Shown here piece after piece: positions 17,216-27,102 of a stretch of 64,000 nucleotides of DNA. This DNA is from Coralliovum pocilloporae (GTDB lineage: Bacteria > Pseudomonadota > Alphaproteobacteria > Rhizobiales > Cohaesibacteraceae): assembly GCF_030845175.1 (NCBI RefSeq), contig NZ_CP132542.1, positions 3,445,501 through 3,509,500 of the forward strand, in the 5' to 3' direction. The notes under the pieces were generated by a model. The model had not been told where the DNA came from. It did no database searches and was given only the letters and a program-made list of their open reading frames with translations. Numbering within the stretch: the first letter of the stretch is position 1; every line of letters begins with the position of its first letter. The translations under genes were made by a program, and so were the position numbers.

Positions 17216-19588
17216 TCAGCGCAATTTGCTCTGACCCAATTGACTGGACGCAGCTTTCTGTCTGTTACGGGACCAGGGGCGGTTATGATTTGAGGCGGCA
17301 GGCACAACGTAAAAGTCGTTTCGTGAATTCCCCTGATTGATGTTGGCTGTCGGGTTCTCAATAACCTCGGAAAGATAGACAGCCAATGTACCCTGCTCTC
17401 TCAACCGTTGACCATCGATAGCCAAATCAGCCTTGCATGTCTCGGGCAAAGGAAAACGGCTGATGACGATATCAGCAGAATGACAATCCCAATGCGCTGC
17501 CTCAGGGCTCTTGGCGACTGAGAGCACATGCGCTGCGCGAAGAACGCAACCCTGATCATCACAGCTTAAGGCATCAGAATCGTTTTTGGTTGATGACAAC
17601 AGATCCGGGTCCGCAAGAGCCTGAGCCCAAAGTTCTGCTGTGAATGTGTTGCGCCGGGTTTGAACGAGTTGGTATTGACCCGATGACAAACGGTAAACCA
17701 CCTGCGCCCCGCTTTCAGCAACCAGGATGTCGGGCTGTCTGTGCAGTGGCTTGATAGAAACCGCTATCAACAGAACGGCAAAACCGAGCCATCGCCAGCG
17801 GTTTGACCAGATGCACAACCAGCCAAGCCCCAATCCAGCCAGAACAGGCGTTGCTGCAGGAAACTGACCAATCCCGCCGAAATCGCTGAGTTGATCAACC
17901 CAATTCGCAATCCCGACCACAGCATCAAGCGACCATCCGACCACAGAAAACGCGAGACTGTCATACCCAAACGGGATCAGCAGAACACCCAGCAGAAGAA
18001 CCGGCATCAAGATGAAGGTGACAACAGGCATCGCCAGGCTGTTGGCAATCAGACCAAACTCCGCCACGCGGTTGAAATGATAGGCTGCAAAGATACCCGT
18101 TGCCAGGCCGGCAACAAGGGAAGACAGGATCAGAGCACCGAACCAGCGGATAAGGGTCCTCAAGGCAGCTGCAAATCGTCCGGGCTGCTCCATCACCAGG
18201 CTTGCGTGTCCGTTACTATCTCTTGACCAGGTCAATCGCTCAAACACTGCAATCAGACTGGCCGCAGCGGCGAAAGACATCTGAAATCCTGGGGACAGAA
18301 GGCTCTCCGGCGCGATCAGAAGCACACATAGCGCTGCCAAAGCGAGGTTTCTGAGCGTCAGGGCGCTTCGATCAAACAAGACGGCTGTCAGAAATATAGC
18401 TGTCATGATAAAGGCCCGCTGTGTCGCCACACCGGCCCCGGACAAGGCAAGATAAATCACGGCAGACAGAAGAGCTCCCGTAGCCGCCCACTTCCTGATC
18501 GGATGATGGAGAGCGAGATATGGAAACGCCGCGAATATGGCACGCAAGAGCCAGTAGACAGCTCCAGCAACAATCGCCATATGCATTCCGGAAATAGCCA
18601 GGACATGCGCAAGGCCAGAGGCACGCAGGGCTTCTACAGTGTCGTTGGGTATCAGCCCTCTATCCCCTGTAACCAGCGCTACAGCAAGCGCGCCGTTCCT
18701 GCCCGGCAGGCTCTCCATAATACGCAGAGCCAGACTTTGCCTTATATCTGAAAGGGTCGCCCGCACATGACTGGCGAGCGGCCAGGACATGTCACTTTCA
18801 CCGAAATCAGGTTTGCCGTAGAAATAGCCGATAGCCCCTTTGCCATCGAAAAACGCAGCGCGTCTGAAATCATAGCCACCGGGAATAGCCGGACCGGATG
18901 GCGGCAACAGGCGCGCCCGACCTGTGATCACGGTTCCTGACATCAGCATCCCCTGATCAACGGATCGGGCTGAAACCTGAACGCGCGCGGGAAGCCCTGG
19001 AGATGACTGTGATGGATCAACACGCAGCAGGAACCGCTGCCCGACAGGCCGGAACTCAGCCCATTCAACAAACCCTGTCACGGTGACAGAGCGTTCCCTG
19101 TCTATGAACTCTGTTCCAATACGGGCAGTCTGCAATGTGGCTATGGCAAAGCCAACAAAAACCAGACCTGAGAGAGGGAGAAAACGCCCCAGACCCGTTC
19201 GGTTGATTCCCCCGATTAAAGCACAGACAGCCAGAACCAGGAGGCATCCGATAACAATCGCATTGGGTTCATGCGGGGCAGAGAAGTACAGCAGAATACC
19301 GGTACCAATAAGAAACGGCGTCCACAGAAACAGGCGCCCCCGTTCAAGGTCTCCACGAAACTCGTCAGCAAGCCGGGTGGAAAAATACCGCAGAGTTTCG
19401 CCAAAGGTCGTTCGGACATCCGGGGTTTCAAACAGATAGGATCGGTCAGTGGCGTGATGATCAGACCGCGCCTCTTCCTCATCTTTCCCTGTCTTGTTCT
19501 CCCTGATTTCGGCCAAGAACCACCCTCTTTTTGCGGCGCAACACTTGCCTGAAACGTGTTCTGTGTTACACCTCTCAGCAAACATCAA
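17216..19588 (-). CDS. comEC: ComEC/Rec2-family membrane protein
   Basis: Inner-membrane channel protein for uptake of single-stranded DNA in natural transformation. The 790-residue frame has an N-terminal cytoplasmic stretch, early membrane helices, a DUF4131/OB-like region (about 150-270) and the Competence domain with LAHVLAISGMHMAIVAGAVYW and many helices to about residue 620. The C-terminal part (about 630-790) shows no HxHxDH, so the metallo-beta-lactamase-like nuclease domain of Bacillus ComEC is absent or degenerate, as in many alphaproteobacteria. The first 24 residues look poor; a TTG at 19516 after AGAGGG is an alternative start. Divergent from gltX by 60 bp. Confidence 0.9.
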   Translation of the reverse strand: MMFAERCNTEHVSGKCCAAKRGWFLAEIRENKTGKDEEEARSDHHATDRSYLFETPDVRTTFGETLRYFSTRLADEFRGDLERGRLFLWTPFLIGTGILLYFSAPHEPNAIVIGCLLVLAVCALIGGINRTGLGRFLPLSGLVFVGFAIATLQTARIGTEFIDRERSVTVTGFVEWAEFRPVGQRFLLRVDPSQSSPGLPARVQVSARSVDQGMLMSGTVITGRARLLPPSGPAIPGGYDFRRAAFFDGKGAIGYFYGKPDFGESDMSWPLASHVRATLSDIRQSLALRIMESLPGRNGALAVALVTGDRGLIPNDTVEALRASGLAHVLAISGMHMAIVAGAVYWLLRAIFAAFPYLALHHPIRKWAATGALLSAVIYLALSGAGVATQRAFIMTAIFLTAVLFDRSALTLRNLALAALCVLLIAPESLLSPGFQMSFAAAASLIAVFERLTWSRDSNGHASLVMEQPGRFAAALRTLIRWFGALILSSLVAGLATGIFAAYHFNRVAEFGLIANSLAMPVVTFILMPVLLLGVLLIPFGYDSLAFSVVGWSLDAVVGIANWVDQLSDFGGIGQFPAATPVLAGLGLGWLCIWSNRWRWLGFAVLLIAVSIKPLHRQPDILVAESGAQVVYRLSSGQYQLVQTRRNTFTAELWAQALADPDLLSSTKNDSDALSCDDQGCVLRAAHVLSVAKSPEAAHWDCHSADIVISRFPLPETCKADLAIDGQRLREQGTLAVYLSEVIENPTANINQGNSRNDFYVVPAASNHNRPWSRNRQKAASSQLGQSKLR

Positions 19589-19648
19589 TCAGGCTGTCTT
19601 CGCAACAAGGACGTGTGAAGACCCCGCCTTCCCAGTCTGGTAGAAACT

Positions 19649-21082
19649 ATGTCAAAGACCGTTGTCACACGCTTTGCTCCATCACCAACCGGCTTCCTCC
19701 ACATCGGTGGTGCCCGGACGGCCCTGTTCAACTGGCTCTACGCCAAAAGCCAGGGCGGCAAGATGCTGCTGCGCATCGAGGATACGGATCGCGAGCGGTC
19801 AACAGACGCCGCTATTGATGCCATCAAGGAAGGGCTTGTCTGGTTGGGCCTCGATTGGGATGGCGATGCAGTCTCTCAGTTTGCCGGTGTTGAACGCCAC
19901 CAGGAAGTTGCCCGGCAACTGGTTGAAGCAGGCAAGGCCTATTACTGCTATTGCACACAGGAAGAGCTGACCGAAATGCGTGAGACCGCACGCGCTGAAG
20001 GTCGCCCGCCCCGTTATGACGGACGCTGGCGGAACCGGTCTCAGGACGAAGCACCGGCTGGTGTCGATCCGGTGGTCCGGATCAAGGTTCCTGAAGAGGG
20101 TGAAACTGTTGTGGACGATCAGGTTCAGGGACGCATTGCCTTCCCGAACAAGGATCTGGATGATTTTATCATTCTCCGCTCAGACGGAACGCCAACCTAT
20201 ATGCATGCCGTTGTGGTCGATGATCACGACATGGGCGTTACCCACATCATCCGTGGCGATGACCACCTGACCAATGCGGCCCGCCAGACTGTCATCTATC
20301 AGGCCATGGGCTGGGACGTGCCTGTTATGTCACATATTCCACTTATCCATGGCCCGGATGGTGCCAAGCTCTCCAAGCGTCACGGAGCCCTGGGTGTAGA
20401 AGCCTATCGCGACATGGGCTATCTCCCGGAAGCGCTCAGAAACTATCTGGCGCGCCTCGGCTGGAGCCATGGCGATGATGAGATTTTCTCCACCGAACAG
20501 GCCATTGAATGGTTCGACCTTGATGGTATTGGCAAATCAGCAGCCCGTTTTGATTTTGCCAAACTCGAGAATCTCAATGGTCATTACATGCGGACCACGG
20601 ATGACCAGACACTTCTCGATGCAATGAAAGCGCTGCTGCCACATCTCGAATCCGGTTCTGAAATATTGTCAAAGCTGAATGACACGCGCAGTCAGCAGGT
20701 CTTGCTGGCTATGCCTGGCCTGAAAGAACGCGCCAAGACCCTGCCCGACCTGGTCGACGGTTGCGGGTTCATCCTGTCGGAGAGGCCGCTCGCGCTGGAT
20801 GAAAAAGCAGCCAAGATTCTGACGGACGAAGCAAGAGACGTATTGTCCCGCCTTCTGCCAGGCCTGAAATCTGTCGGAAATTGGACAGTGGAAGAAACCG
20901 AAACAGCAGTCAAAGCCTTTGCGGAAGATGCTGAACTGAAGCTCGGCAAGGTTGCTCAGCCACTGCGTGCGGCCCTGACCGGCCGTGGCACCTCACCAGG
21001 TATTTTTGATGTTCTGGTTACCCTGGGACGTGAAGAAAGCCTTGCACGCATTAAAGATCAATCAACGGAAACAGAAAGCTAA
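19649..21082 (+). CDS. gltX: Glutamyl-tRNA synthetase
   Basis: Class I aminoacyl-tRNA synthetase that charges tRNA-Glu. The 477-residue protein shows the HIGH-type motif in [15 protein letters not shown] and the KMSKS-type motif K240-LSKR-244 in [13 protein letters not shown], then a helical anticodon-binding domain. Many alphaproteobacteria carry two gltX genes, one of which is relaxed for tRNA-Gln in the amidation pathway; which kind this is cannot be settled here. It stands upstream of gltA on the same strand with about 170 bp between them. Confidence 0.96.
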   Translation: MSKTVVTRFAPSPTGFLHIGGARTALFNWLYAKSQGGKMLLRIEDTDRERSTDAAIDAIKEGLVWLGLDWDGDAVSQFAGVERHQEVARQLVEAGKAYYCYCTQEELTEMRETARAEGRPPRYDGRWRNRSQDEAPAGVDPVVRIKVPEEGETVVDDQVQGRIAFPNKDLDDFIILRSDGTPTYMHAVVVDDHDMGVTHIIRGDDHLTNAARQTVIYQAMGWDVPVMSHIPLIHGPDGAKLSKRHGALGVEAYRDMGYLPEALRNYLARLGWSHGDDEIFSTEQAIEWFDLDGIGKSAARFDFAKLENLNGHYMRTTDDQTLLDAMKALLPHLESGSEILSKLNDTRSQQVLLAMPGLKERAKTLPDLVDGCGFILSERPLALDEKAAKILTDEARDVLSRLLPGLKSVGNWTVEETETAVKAFAEDAELKLGKVAQPLRAALTGRGTSPGIFDVLVTLGREESLARIKDQSTETES

Positions 21083-21253
21083 CCATAGGGCATCTATACC
21101 AAAGTCATATCGGGAAACTGCGGGGCAAACTTGCAGGTTTCCGGCAAATCAGATAGGCAGTCTACGGACTTCCTCCAACTCAAAGCGTGCCTCGGGCAGC
21201 AGAATACCCTGCCAACCGAACCATGTACGTTTTGCCAGAAAGGGGCTTGTTGC

Positions 21254-22546
21254 ATGACCAACACGACCGCAAAGTTTACGATCGGTGATAAATCCTGGGA
21301 TTTTCCCGTTCGTGACGGTACCATTGGACCCAGCATTGTAGACATCACACCATTCTATCGTGATTCCGACCATTTTACTCTGGACCCGGGTTTCACATCT
21401 ACGGCGTCCTGTGAATCAAAAATCACCTATATCGATGGCGACAAGGGCACCCTGCTCTATCGCGGCTACCCGATTGAACAGCTCGCTGACGGCGGTGATT
21501 TTCTGGAAACCTGTTATCTGCTTCTTTACGGAGAACTGCCGACAGCGGCGGAAAAGCAGGACTTCGATTCCCGTGTGACCTATCACACCATGATCCATGA
21601 ACAGATGATGCGGTTTTTCACGGGCTTCCGCCGTGACGCGCATCCAATGGCAATCATGGTAGGTGTTGTCGGTGCCCTGTCTGCTTTCTATCATGACTCG
21701 ACCGATATCTCAGACCCGCACCAGCGGATGATCGCGTCCCTGCGCATGATTGCCAAGATGCCGACGATTGCGGCCATGGCTTACAAATACTCGATTGGCC
21801 AGCCATTTGAGTACCCGCGCAATGATCTGGACTACTCATCCAACTTCCTGAAAATGTGCTTCGCGGTGCCATGTGAGGAATACAAGGCCAATCCTATCCT
21901 GGCTCGCGCCATGGACCGGATCTTCATTCTTCATGCTGATCACGAGCAGAATGCTTCCACCTCTACCGTACGGCTGGCCGGCTCTTCTGGTGCCAATCCG
22001 TTTGCCTGTATCGCAGCAGGTATCGCCTGTCTCTGGGGCCCTGCTCACGGTGGCGCAAATGAGGCCGCTCTCAACATGCTTGAGGAGATCGGTACCGTTG
22101 ACCAGATTCCGGAATATGTCCGTCGTGCCAAAGACAAGGATGACCCGTTCCGCCTGATGGGCTTCGGCCACCGGGTTTACAAGAACTACGACCCACGCGC
22201 CAAAATCATGCAGAAAACCTGCCATGAGGTCCTGAATGAGCTCGGTCTTGGCAATGACCCGACCCTTCAGGTCGCCATGGAACTGGAGCGGATTGCGCTT
22301 GAAGACGAGTATTTCGTGGAGAAGAAGCTCTATCCGAATATCGACTTCTACTCAGGTATCACCCTGCGCGCCCTTGGTTTCCCGGCTTCCATGTTTACAG
22401 TCCTGTTCGCACTGGCACGGACCGTGGGCTGGATTGCCCAGTGGAAAGAAATGGTGGAAGATCCAAAGCAGAAAATCGGTCGTCCGCGCCAGCTCTATAC
22501 AGGCGCGGAAGAGCGGAACTATGTTCCAATCAACGATCGCGGCTAA
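21254..22546 (+). CDS. gltA: Type II citrate synthase
   Basis: Condenses acetyl-CoA with oxaloacetate at the entry of the TCA cycle. I start it at 21254, after AAAGGGG, because the product then begins [13 protein letters not shown] and has 430 residues, the length of hexameric Gram-negative enzymes; the frame is open further upstream without similarity. Active-site residues are H265 in [11 protein letters not shown]306 in [14 protein letters not shown] and D364 in NIDFYSGI. A strong terminator follows. Confidence 0.97.
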   Translation: MTNTTAKFTIGDKSWDFPVRDGTIGPSIVDITPFYRDSDHFTLDPGFTSTASCESKITYIDGDKGTLLYRGYPIEQLADGGDFLETCYLLLYGELPTAAEKQDFDSRVTYHTMIHEQMMRFFTGFRRDAHPMAIMVGVVGALSAFYHDSTDISDPHQRMIASLRMIAKMPTIAAMAYKYSIGQPFEYPRNDLDYSSNFLKMCFAVPCEEYKANPILARAMDRIFILHADHEQNASTSTVRLAGSSGANPFACIAAGIACLWGPAHGGANEAALNMLEEIGTVDQIPEYVRRAKDKDDPFRLMGFGHRVYKNYDPRAKIMQKTCHEVLNELGLGNDPTLQVAMELERIALEDEYFVEKKLYPNIDFYSGITLRALGFPASMFTVLFALARTVGWIAQWKEMVEDPKQKIGRPRQLYTGAEERNYVPINDRG

Positions 22547-22570
22547 GGCCAGGAATCAGGATGTATAGTC

Positions 22571-22600
22571 AAAAGGGGCGTCTCAGACGCCCCTTTTTTG
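22571..22600 (+). terminator. Factor-independent terminator of gltA, overlapping the lpxB 3' end
   Basis: Arms 22571-22583 and 22585-22597 are perfect 13-base complements (the core GGGGCGTC pairs with GACGCCCC around a TCA loop), followed by TTTTTTG. On the other strand the same bases encode the last residues and the stop codon of lpxB. Confidence 0.92.
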
Positions 22601-23752
22601 TTGAACAAGGTCCAGAACAATATCGGCAGGTTCAGCCTTTTTACCGCCGCCATCGGCCATAAGCCCGTGCAGTTCGGCGAATGAAGCCAGCTGAGCCCGT
22701 CTCTCCGGTGTGTCCGTCAGCAATGACGCTACCGCCCGTGCCAGCACATTGGCGCGAGCCATCTCATCCACATATTCCCGGATGGCCGGTCGCTGCAAAA
22801 TGAAGTTCGGCAGAACAATCGTCCAGGTCCGAATGAATGGCCGAACCAGCCTCGCCAGCCAGTCGAGCTTATAGACGATCGTCATCGGAACCCGGGCCAT
22901 GGCCAGCTCCAGCGCAACAGTACCGGAAACAGCAAGAGCCGCATGGGCATCACGAAAAGCCTGATCACGTCCGGCCTGCCCTGAAACCACCTCAGCCTGG
23001 AATGGCCATTCAGCCACCTTCTGCCTGATTTCACCTGCGAGATGATCAACCGCCGGAATAACAATCCTTGGCGTCAGACCAAGCGCCTGAAGCTCTTCAA
23101 GCGTGTGCCTGAACAGGTCAAGATGACGGGTTATCTCGCCACGGCGACTGCCCGGCAGAACCAGCAAATGCGGCCTATCAACCTTATCCAGCGCAGGACG
23201 CTCATCTTCATGGGGGGGATAAAGATGATGAAGGCGATTCATCACCGGATGGCCGACATAAGAGCAGGCAGGACCACCAAGCACACGATGCGTCTCGGGC
23301 TCAAACGGCAAGATGGCCAAAAGGTGATCAATATAGGAGCGCATCCTGGCGGCACGCGCCGGCCTCCAGGCCCAGACACTGGGAGAAACCCAGCCCACAA
23401 TTGGCAGATCCGGCTGTGCCTGTCGCACACGTTTTGCAACGCGATGAGAAAAGTCCGGGCTGTCAATCACCACCAGAACATCAGGCCGAAAAGCCAGAAC
23501 GGCAGAAACCGTCTGCTTCAGGCGCTTTAAAATAGTGGGCAGGCGTCCAATAACTGCAGACAATCCCATGACCGCGATATCAGAAACGGGAAAAACAGAC
23601 TGGAAACCAAGGCGTCCCATGGCTTCACCACCAACACCAGCAAAGGTTACCTGTTCACCCAGCCGGTCTTGCAAATCCGCCACCAGACTTGCGCCGAGGC
23701 GGTCTCCGGATTCCTCTCCCGCAACAATGAACACACGAAGCGGCTCAGACAT
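22583..23752 (-). CDS. lpxB: Lipid-A-disaccharide synthase
   Basis: Joins UDP-2,3-diacylglucosamine and lipid X to form the lipid A disaccharide at the inner face of the inner membrane. The 389-residue GT19 enzyme begins with LRVFIVAGEESGDRLGA and contains VLVVIDSPDFSHRVAKRVR, WVSPSVWAWRPARA, LLVLPGSRRGEI and the donor-binding AVSGTVALELAMARVPM. It is the last gene of the lpx cluster; its start overlaps the lpxI end by eight bases and its stop codon lies inside the gltA terminator hairpin. Confidence 0.97.
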   Translation of the reverse strand: MSEPLRVFIVAGEESGDRLGASLVADLQDRLGEQVTFAGVGGEAMGRLGFQSVFPVSDIAVMGLSAVIGRLPTILKRLKQTVSAVLAFRPDVLVVIDSPDFSHRVAKRVRQAQPDLPIVGWVSPSVWAWRPARAARMRSYIDHLLAILPFEPETHRVLGGPACSYVGHPVMNRLHHLYPPHEDERPALDKVDRPHLLVLPGSRRGEITRHLDLFRHTLEELQALGLTPRIVIPAVDHLAGEIRQKVAEWPFQAEVVSGQAGRDQAFRDAHAALAVSGTVALELAMARVPMTIVYKLDWLARLVRPFIRTWTIVLPNFILQRPAIREYVDEMARANVLARAVASLLTDTPERRAQLASFAELHGLMADGGGKKAEPADIVLDLVQQKRGV

Positions 23753-24623
23753 CGCCAGCCTCCGCTACCTCAAACCCGAAGAGAAACAAGCCCGCTTGAT
23801 CCGCCAGCTGAAGCGTGCGCTCCCTCTCGGCTATCAGAACGCGACCAGCCTGAACGGCCAACCCGGCCAACCCGGCTTTCTCAGCCACAAGAACCGTATT
23901 CGGACCGATGGTTGGGAGGTCCACCCGAATATCCTGTCCAGGCTTTGACACCTTGACAAGAACACCATGGCCGTTCGGCCAGTTTATCCGACCGGATGTA
24001 CGCAATGCACCGACGCGATCTATCATGGCGTCGGTCCCTTCAGCCCCCTCAACAGCCACAATACGTCCACGCACAGCAACAGCGGCCTGGCCGACATCAA
24101 AGTCACCAAGCACGCCCAGTGCTGCAGAAGCTCTCTCCACATCAAGCTGATTATCTGAGGACAGCCGCTGTCTGGTCATATGACCGCTCTGGGCGATAAG
24201 TTCAGGTGCGATGTCCGGGACAGAAACAATACGATGCCCACGGTCCTCAAAGATCCCCAGAACACCGCGCAGAACCTGATCATCCCCCCCCACCAGAATG
24301 CGTAGGATTCGGGGCAAGAGCCTGACAGCGCCAAAATCTAGCCGGATGGACTTGAAGTCAGGTCGTTTGGACACGGAACCAACAAAAACAACATCCTGGC
24401 ACCGGTGCTGCTTCAAAAGCTCGAACAAGCGACCGACTTCCCCCCATTTCAATCGATAATGAACGGGCCAGGTTTCCAGCACGTCAGATGGCTCGTCAGC
24501 CAGGCCGATCATAATGACCTGGCGACCAACGGCCTCGACTGACCGGGCAATTTCAAACGGCAGAACGCCACCGCCCGCAACGACGGCTAATGGTGGCATA
24601 TCTGACGCTTTGTCTTTTGTCAC
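23745..24623 (-). CDS. lpxI: UDP-2,3-diacylglucosamine diphosphatase LpxI
   Basis: Hydrolyses UDP-2,3-diacylglucosamine to lipid X; it is the alphaproteobacterial replacement for LpxH. The 292-residue protein (formerly DUF1009) starts LAVVAGGGVLPFEIARS, carries LKWGEVGRLFELLK and VVFVGSVSKRPDF in the N-terminal domain, and the C-terminal DFDVGQAAVAVRGRIVAVEGAEGTD, which is diagnostic of the family. Positioned between lpxA and lpxB exactly as expected for its step. Confidence 0.95.
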   Translation of the reverse strand: MTKDKASDMPPLAVVAGGGVLPFEIARSVEAVGRQVIMIGLADEPSDVLETWPVHYRLKWGEVGRLFELLKQHRCQDVVFVGSVSKRPDFKSIRLDFGAVRLLPRILRILVGGDDQVLRGVLGIFEDRGHRIVSVPDIAPELIAQSGHMTRQRLSSDNQLDVERASAALGVLGDFDVGQAAVAVRGRIVAVEGAEGTDAMIDRVGALRTSGRINWPNGHGVLVKVSKPGQDIRVDLPTIGPNTVLVAEKAGLAGLAVQAGRVLIAERERTLQLADQAGLFLFGFEVAEAGDV

Positions 24624-24657
24624 CGGTCACCCTGATATGTTCAGCAACGCCGCGAGC

Positions 24658-25446
24658 CTAGTCACGCGGCGTACAGAATGATCGCTTTGAATCCGACGTG
24701 ATGAACTGAACCACCTCACTGACCAGCGGGTCAGACGCCAGATCGGCACCAAGAAGAGCAACACGCTCTCTCAGGGTTCCATCACCACTGAATAGCTCAC
24801 GATAGGCCTGCCTGAGATTGTGAATGCTCTCACGCGGGAAACCGCGGCGCTTCAGCCCCACCAGGTTCAACCCGCCAAGATGCGCCCTGTTGCCGATAAC
24901 CGAGCCGTATGGAATGACATCATGCTCGACACCGGACATACCACCGACAAATGCATGAGGACCAACACGAACAAACTGATGAAGCGCGCAAAGTCCACCG
25001 AGAATGGCGTGATTACCAATCTCGCAGTGACCGGCGACTGTCGCATTATTGACCAGGATCACATGATTACCAATCATGGCATCATGGGCAACATGCACGC
25101 CTACCATCAATAGGCAATTGCTGCCAATCTGTGTCAGAAGGCCGCCACCTTCCGTGCCTGGGTTGATTGTCACATGCTCACGGATTGTGACGTTGTCGCC
25201 AATCTCCACACGGCTGTCTTCACCGGCAAATTTAAGGTCCTGCGGCGGCAATCCGATACTGGCAAACGGAAAAACCGTGCAGCCTGCTCCAAGGCTGGTC
25301 TGCCCTTCAATCACCACATGGGAATAAAGGCGCGTCCCCGCCCCAAGAGAAACACCTGGGCCAACAACACAAAACGGGCCGATGGTCACATCATCAGCAA
25401 CAACCGCCTTCTCATCAACAAGAGCGCTTGGATGAATGTCAGCCAT
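24658..25446 (-). CDS. lpxA: UDP-N-acetylglucosamine acyltransferase
   Basis: First enzyme of lipid A synthesis, a trimeric left-handed beta-helix protein that moves a hydroxyacyl chain from acyl carrier protein to UDP-GlcNAc. I start it at 25446 ([14 protein letters not shown]), giving 262 residues, the usual length; the frame is open 26 codons further inside fabZ without similarity. Hexapeptide repeats run from about 7 to 180, the catalytic histidine is in [14 protein letters not shown], and the helical C-terminal domain starts with [12 protein letters not shown]. The start codon overlaps the fabZ stop (ATGGCTGA). Confidence 0.96.
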   Translation of the reverse strand: MADIHPSALVDEKAVVADDVTIGPFCVVGPGVSLGAGTRLYSHVVIEGQTSLGAGCTVFPFASIGLPPQDLKFAGEDSRVEIGDNVTIREHVTINPGTEGGGLLTQIGSNCLLMVGVHVAHDAMIGNHVILVNNATVAGHCEIGNHAILGGLCALHQFVRVGPHAFVGGMSGVEHDVIPYGSVIGNRAHLGGLNLVGLKRRGFPRESIHNLRQAYRELFSGDGTLRERVALLGADLASDPLVSEVVQFITSDSKRSFCTPRD

Positions 25447-25915
25447 TCGACGGGTCCGCAAGAAGCATGGCGCTGATTTCAGCCTCAGCAACCTTGACAC
25501 CATCAACCGTGGCGACCGCATCAAACTTCCAGATGTTGGAACGGTTCTTCAGCTTCTCAACCCGATAGTGAACCACATCACCCGGAACCACCGGCTTCCG
25601 GAACTTACAGCGGTCGATGGTCATGAAATAGACAAGGCTGGGTGTGCCCATATCCTCACGATCGAGAACACAAATGGCACCGGCAGTCTGGGCCATACCT
25701 TCAATAATCAGCACACCGGGCATGACCGGCTGGCTGGGAAAATGCCCTTGAAAATGCGGCTCATTAGCCGTCACATTTTTGATGCCGGTTGCGGATCTGT
25801 CACCATCAATGTCAATGATGCGATCAACCATAAGAAACGGATAGCGGTGCGGCAGAAGCTCAAGCACCCGCATGATATCCGCAGATTTCAGCTCTTTTGT
25901 TTCAACGTCTGTCAT
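25439..25915 (-). CDS. fabZ: 3-hydroxyacyl-ACP dehydratase FabZ
   Basis: Dehydrates 3-hydroxyacyl-ACP in fatty acid elongation; it competes with LpxA and LpxD for hydroxyacyl-ACP, so the genes are classically clustered. The 158-residue hot-dog-fold protein has [14 protein letters not shown], the catalytic histidine in [14 protein letters not shown] and the catalytic glutamate in IEGMAQTAG. Located between lpxD and lpxA. Confidence 0.97.
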   Translation of the reverse strand: MTDVETKELKSADIMRVLELLPHRYPFLMVDRIIDIDGDRSATGIKNVTANEPHFQGHFPSQPVMPGVLIIEGMAQTAGAICVLDREDMGTPSLVYFMTIDRCKFRKPVVPGDVVHYRVEKLKNRSNIWKFDAVATVDGVKVAEAEISAMLLADPSNG

Positions 25916-25942
25916 AATTCAACCAGCTCAGTTTCTGCTTCG

Positions 25943-26995
25943 CTATTGTTTAGGGCTCTCGCTTCGAGATGCAAGCTGTTTCAGTTTTGTCATCTCGCGG
26001 AACCACTCTTTAACCGGCTTGGCCGGCGTTCCCCCCCAGCGCGCACCAGCAGGCACATCACTGTTCACATTGCTTGATCCGGCAATCTGGGCACCCATAC
26101 CAATCGTCAGATGTCCGACTACGCCGACCTTTCCACCAAGAACCACAAAGTCCTCCAGTGTGGCGCTGCCAGAGATCCCAACATGGGAAACCAGAACACA
26201 ATGCCGCCCTACGACCACATTATGCGCAATCTGTACCAAATTATCGATCTTGGTCCCTTCACCAATGATGGTGTCGCGATTAGCACCGCGATCAACCGTC
26301 GAATTAGCACCTATCTCCACGTGATCCTGAATAATGACACGCCCGATCTGCGGCACCTTCAGATGCCCGCCAGGCCCCATGGCAAAGCCAAAGCCATCCT
26401 GCCCGCATCGCACACCGGGATGCAGGATAACATTGTTACCCAGCAAACTGTGCTGCACGACAGCGCCTGAGCCAATGGAACACTCACGACCAATACAGAC
26501 ATTCGGACCAATAACTGCTGATGCAGCAATCAGAGTATCTCGCCCAACCCTTGCACCAGGCCCGATAGAAGCACCAGCTTCAACGACGACACCATCCTCA
26601 AGCTCCGCGCTGTCATGGATGAAGGCTGAAGCGGACATCCCGGTCTCGCCAGTCATCGGTTGCGGCCTGAGTGCTTCAGGATAGAACTGCCGCATGACCG
26701 TTGTGAAGGCACGATACGGATCACCTGTCAGCAGGACACAAACATGGTCTGGAAAGCGATCTGCATATTTCTTGTGGCAGAAAACAGCCGTCGCCTTCGT
26801 TTCACCGGCAAGAGCCGCATATTTCGGATTATCCAGAAAGCTGATCTGCCCGGCTTTCGCATCCGTCAGTGGAGCGACATCCGATATGACAACGGAGACG
26901 TCAACAGAGTCAGACCGGGGACTAGCCCCGGTCAGTTCGATAATATGCGAGAGATCCATAGGGCTCGGAGAGGAAAAAAACTTCGGACTATCCAT
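25943..26995 (-). CDS. lpxD: UDP-3-O-acylglucosamine N-acyltransferase
   Basis: Third step of lipid A synthesis: N-acylation of UDP-3-O-acylglucosamine. The 350-residue protein has an N-terminal uridine-binding domain (1-105, ISFLDNPKYAAL), a hexapeptide-repeat beta-helix (about 115-310) with the catalytic histidine in LVQIAHNVVVG, and a C-terminal helix. The fenylalanine-rich GQDGFGFAMGPGGH is the usual LpxD insert. It follows bamA after a 107-bp gap with a strong hairpin. Confidence 0.96.
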   Translation of the reverse strand: MDSPKFFSSPSPMDLSHIIELTGASPRSDSVDVSVVISDVAPLTDAKAGQISFLDNPKYAALAGETKATAVFCHKKYADRFPDHVCVLLTGDPYRAFTTVMRQFYPEALRPQPMTGETGMSASAFIHDSAELEDGVVVEAGASIGPGARVGRDTLIAASAVIGPNVCIGRECSIGSGAVVQHSLLGNNVILHPGVRCGQDGFGFAMGPGGHLKVPQIGRVIIQDHVEIGANSTVDRGANRDTIIGEGTKIDNLVQIAHNVVVGRHCVLVSHVGISGSATLEDFVVLGGKVGVVGHLTIGMGAQIAGSSNVNSDVPAGARWGGTPAKPVKEWFREMTKLKQLASRSESPKQ

Positions 26996-27025
26996 AACCT
27001 CGCCTTTAATACTCTCTGTTGGTGA

Positions 27026-27057
27026 GAAGGCTTCACCCTTTACAGGATGAAGCCTTC
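27026..27057. repeat. Strong hairpin in the bamA-lpxD gap
   Basis: Arms 27026-27035 and 27048-27057 are perfect ten-base complements (GAAGGCTTCA type), extending inward by pairs with one wobble. No T-run follows on either strand, so it is probably a message-processing or stabilising structure between a highly expressed outer-membrane gene and lpxD, not a full terminator. Confidence 0.6.
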
Positions 27058-27102
27058 AGACTGCTTGGATATAAACCAATATATTGGACTATAACGCTCA
27101 TC

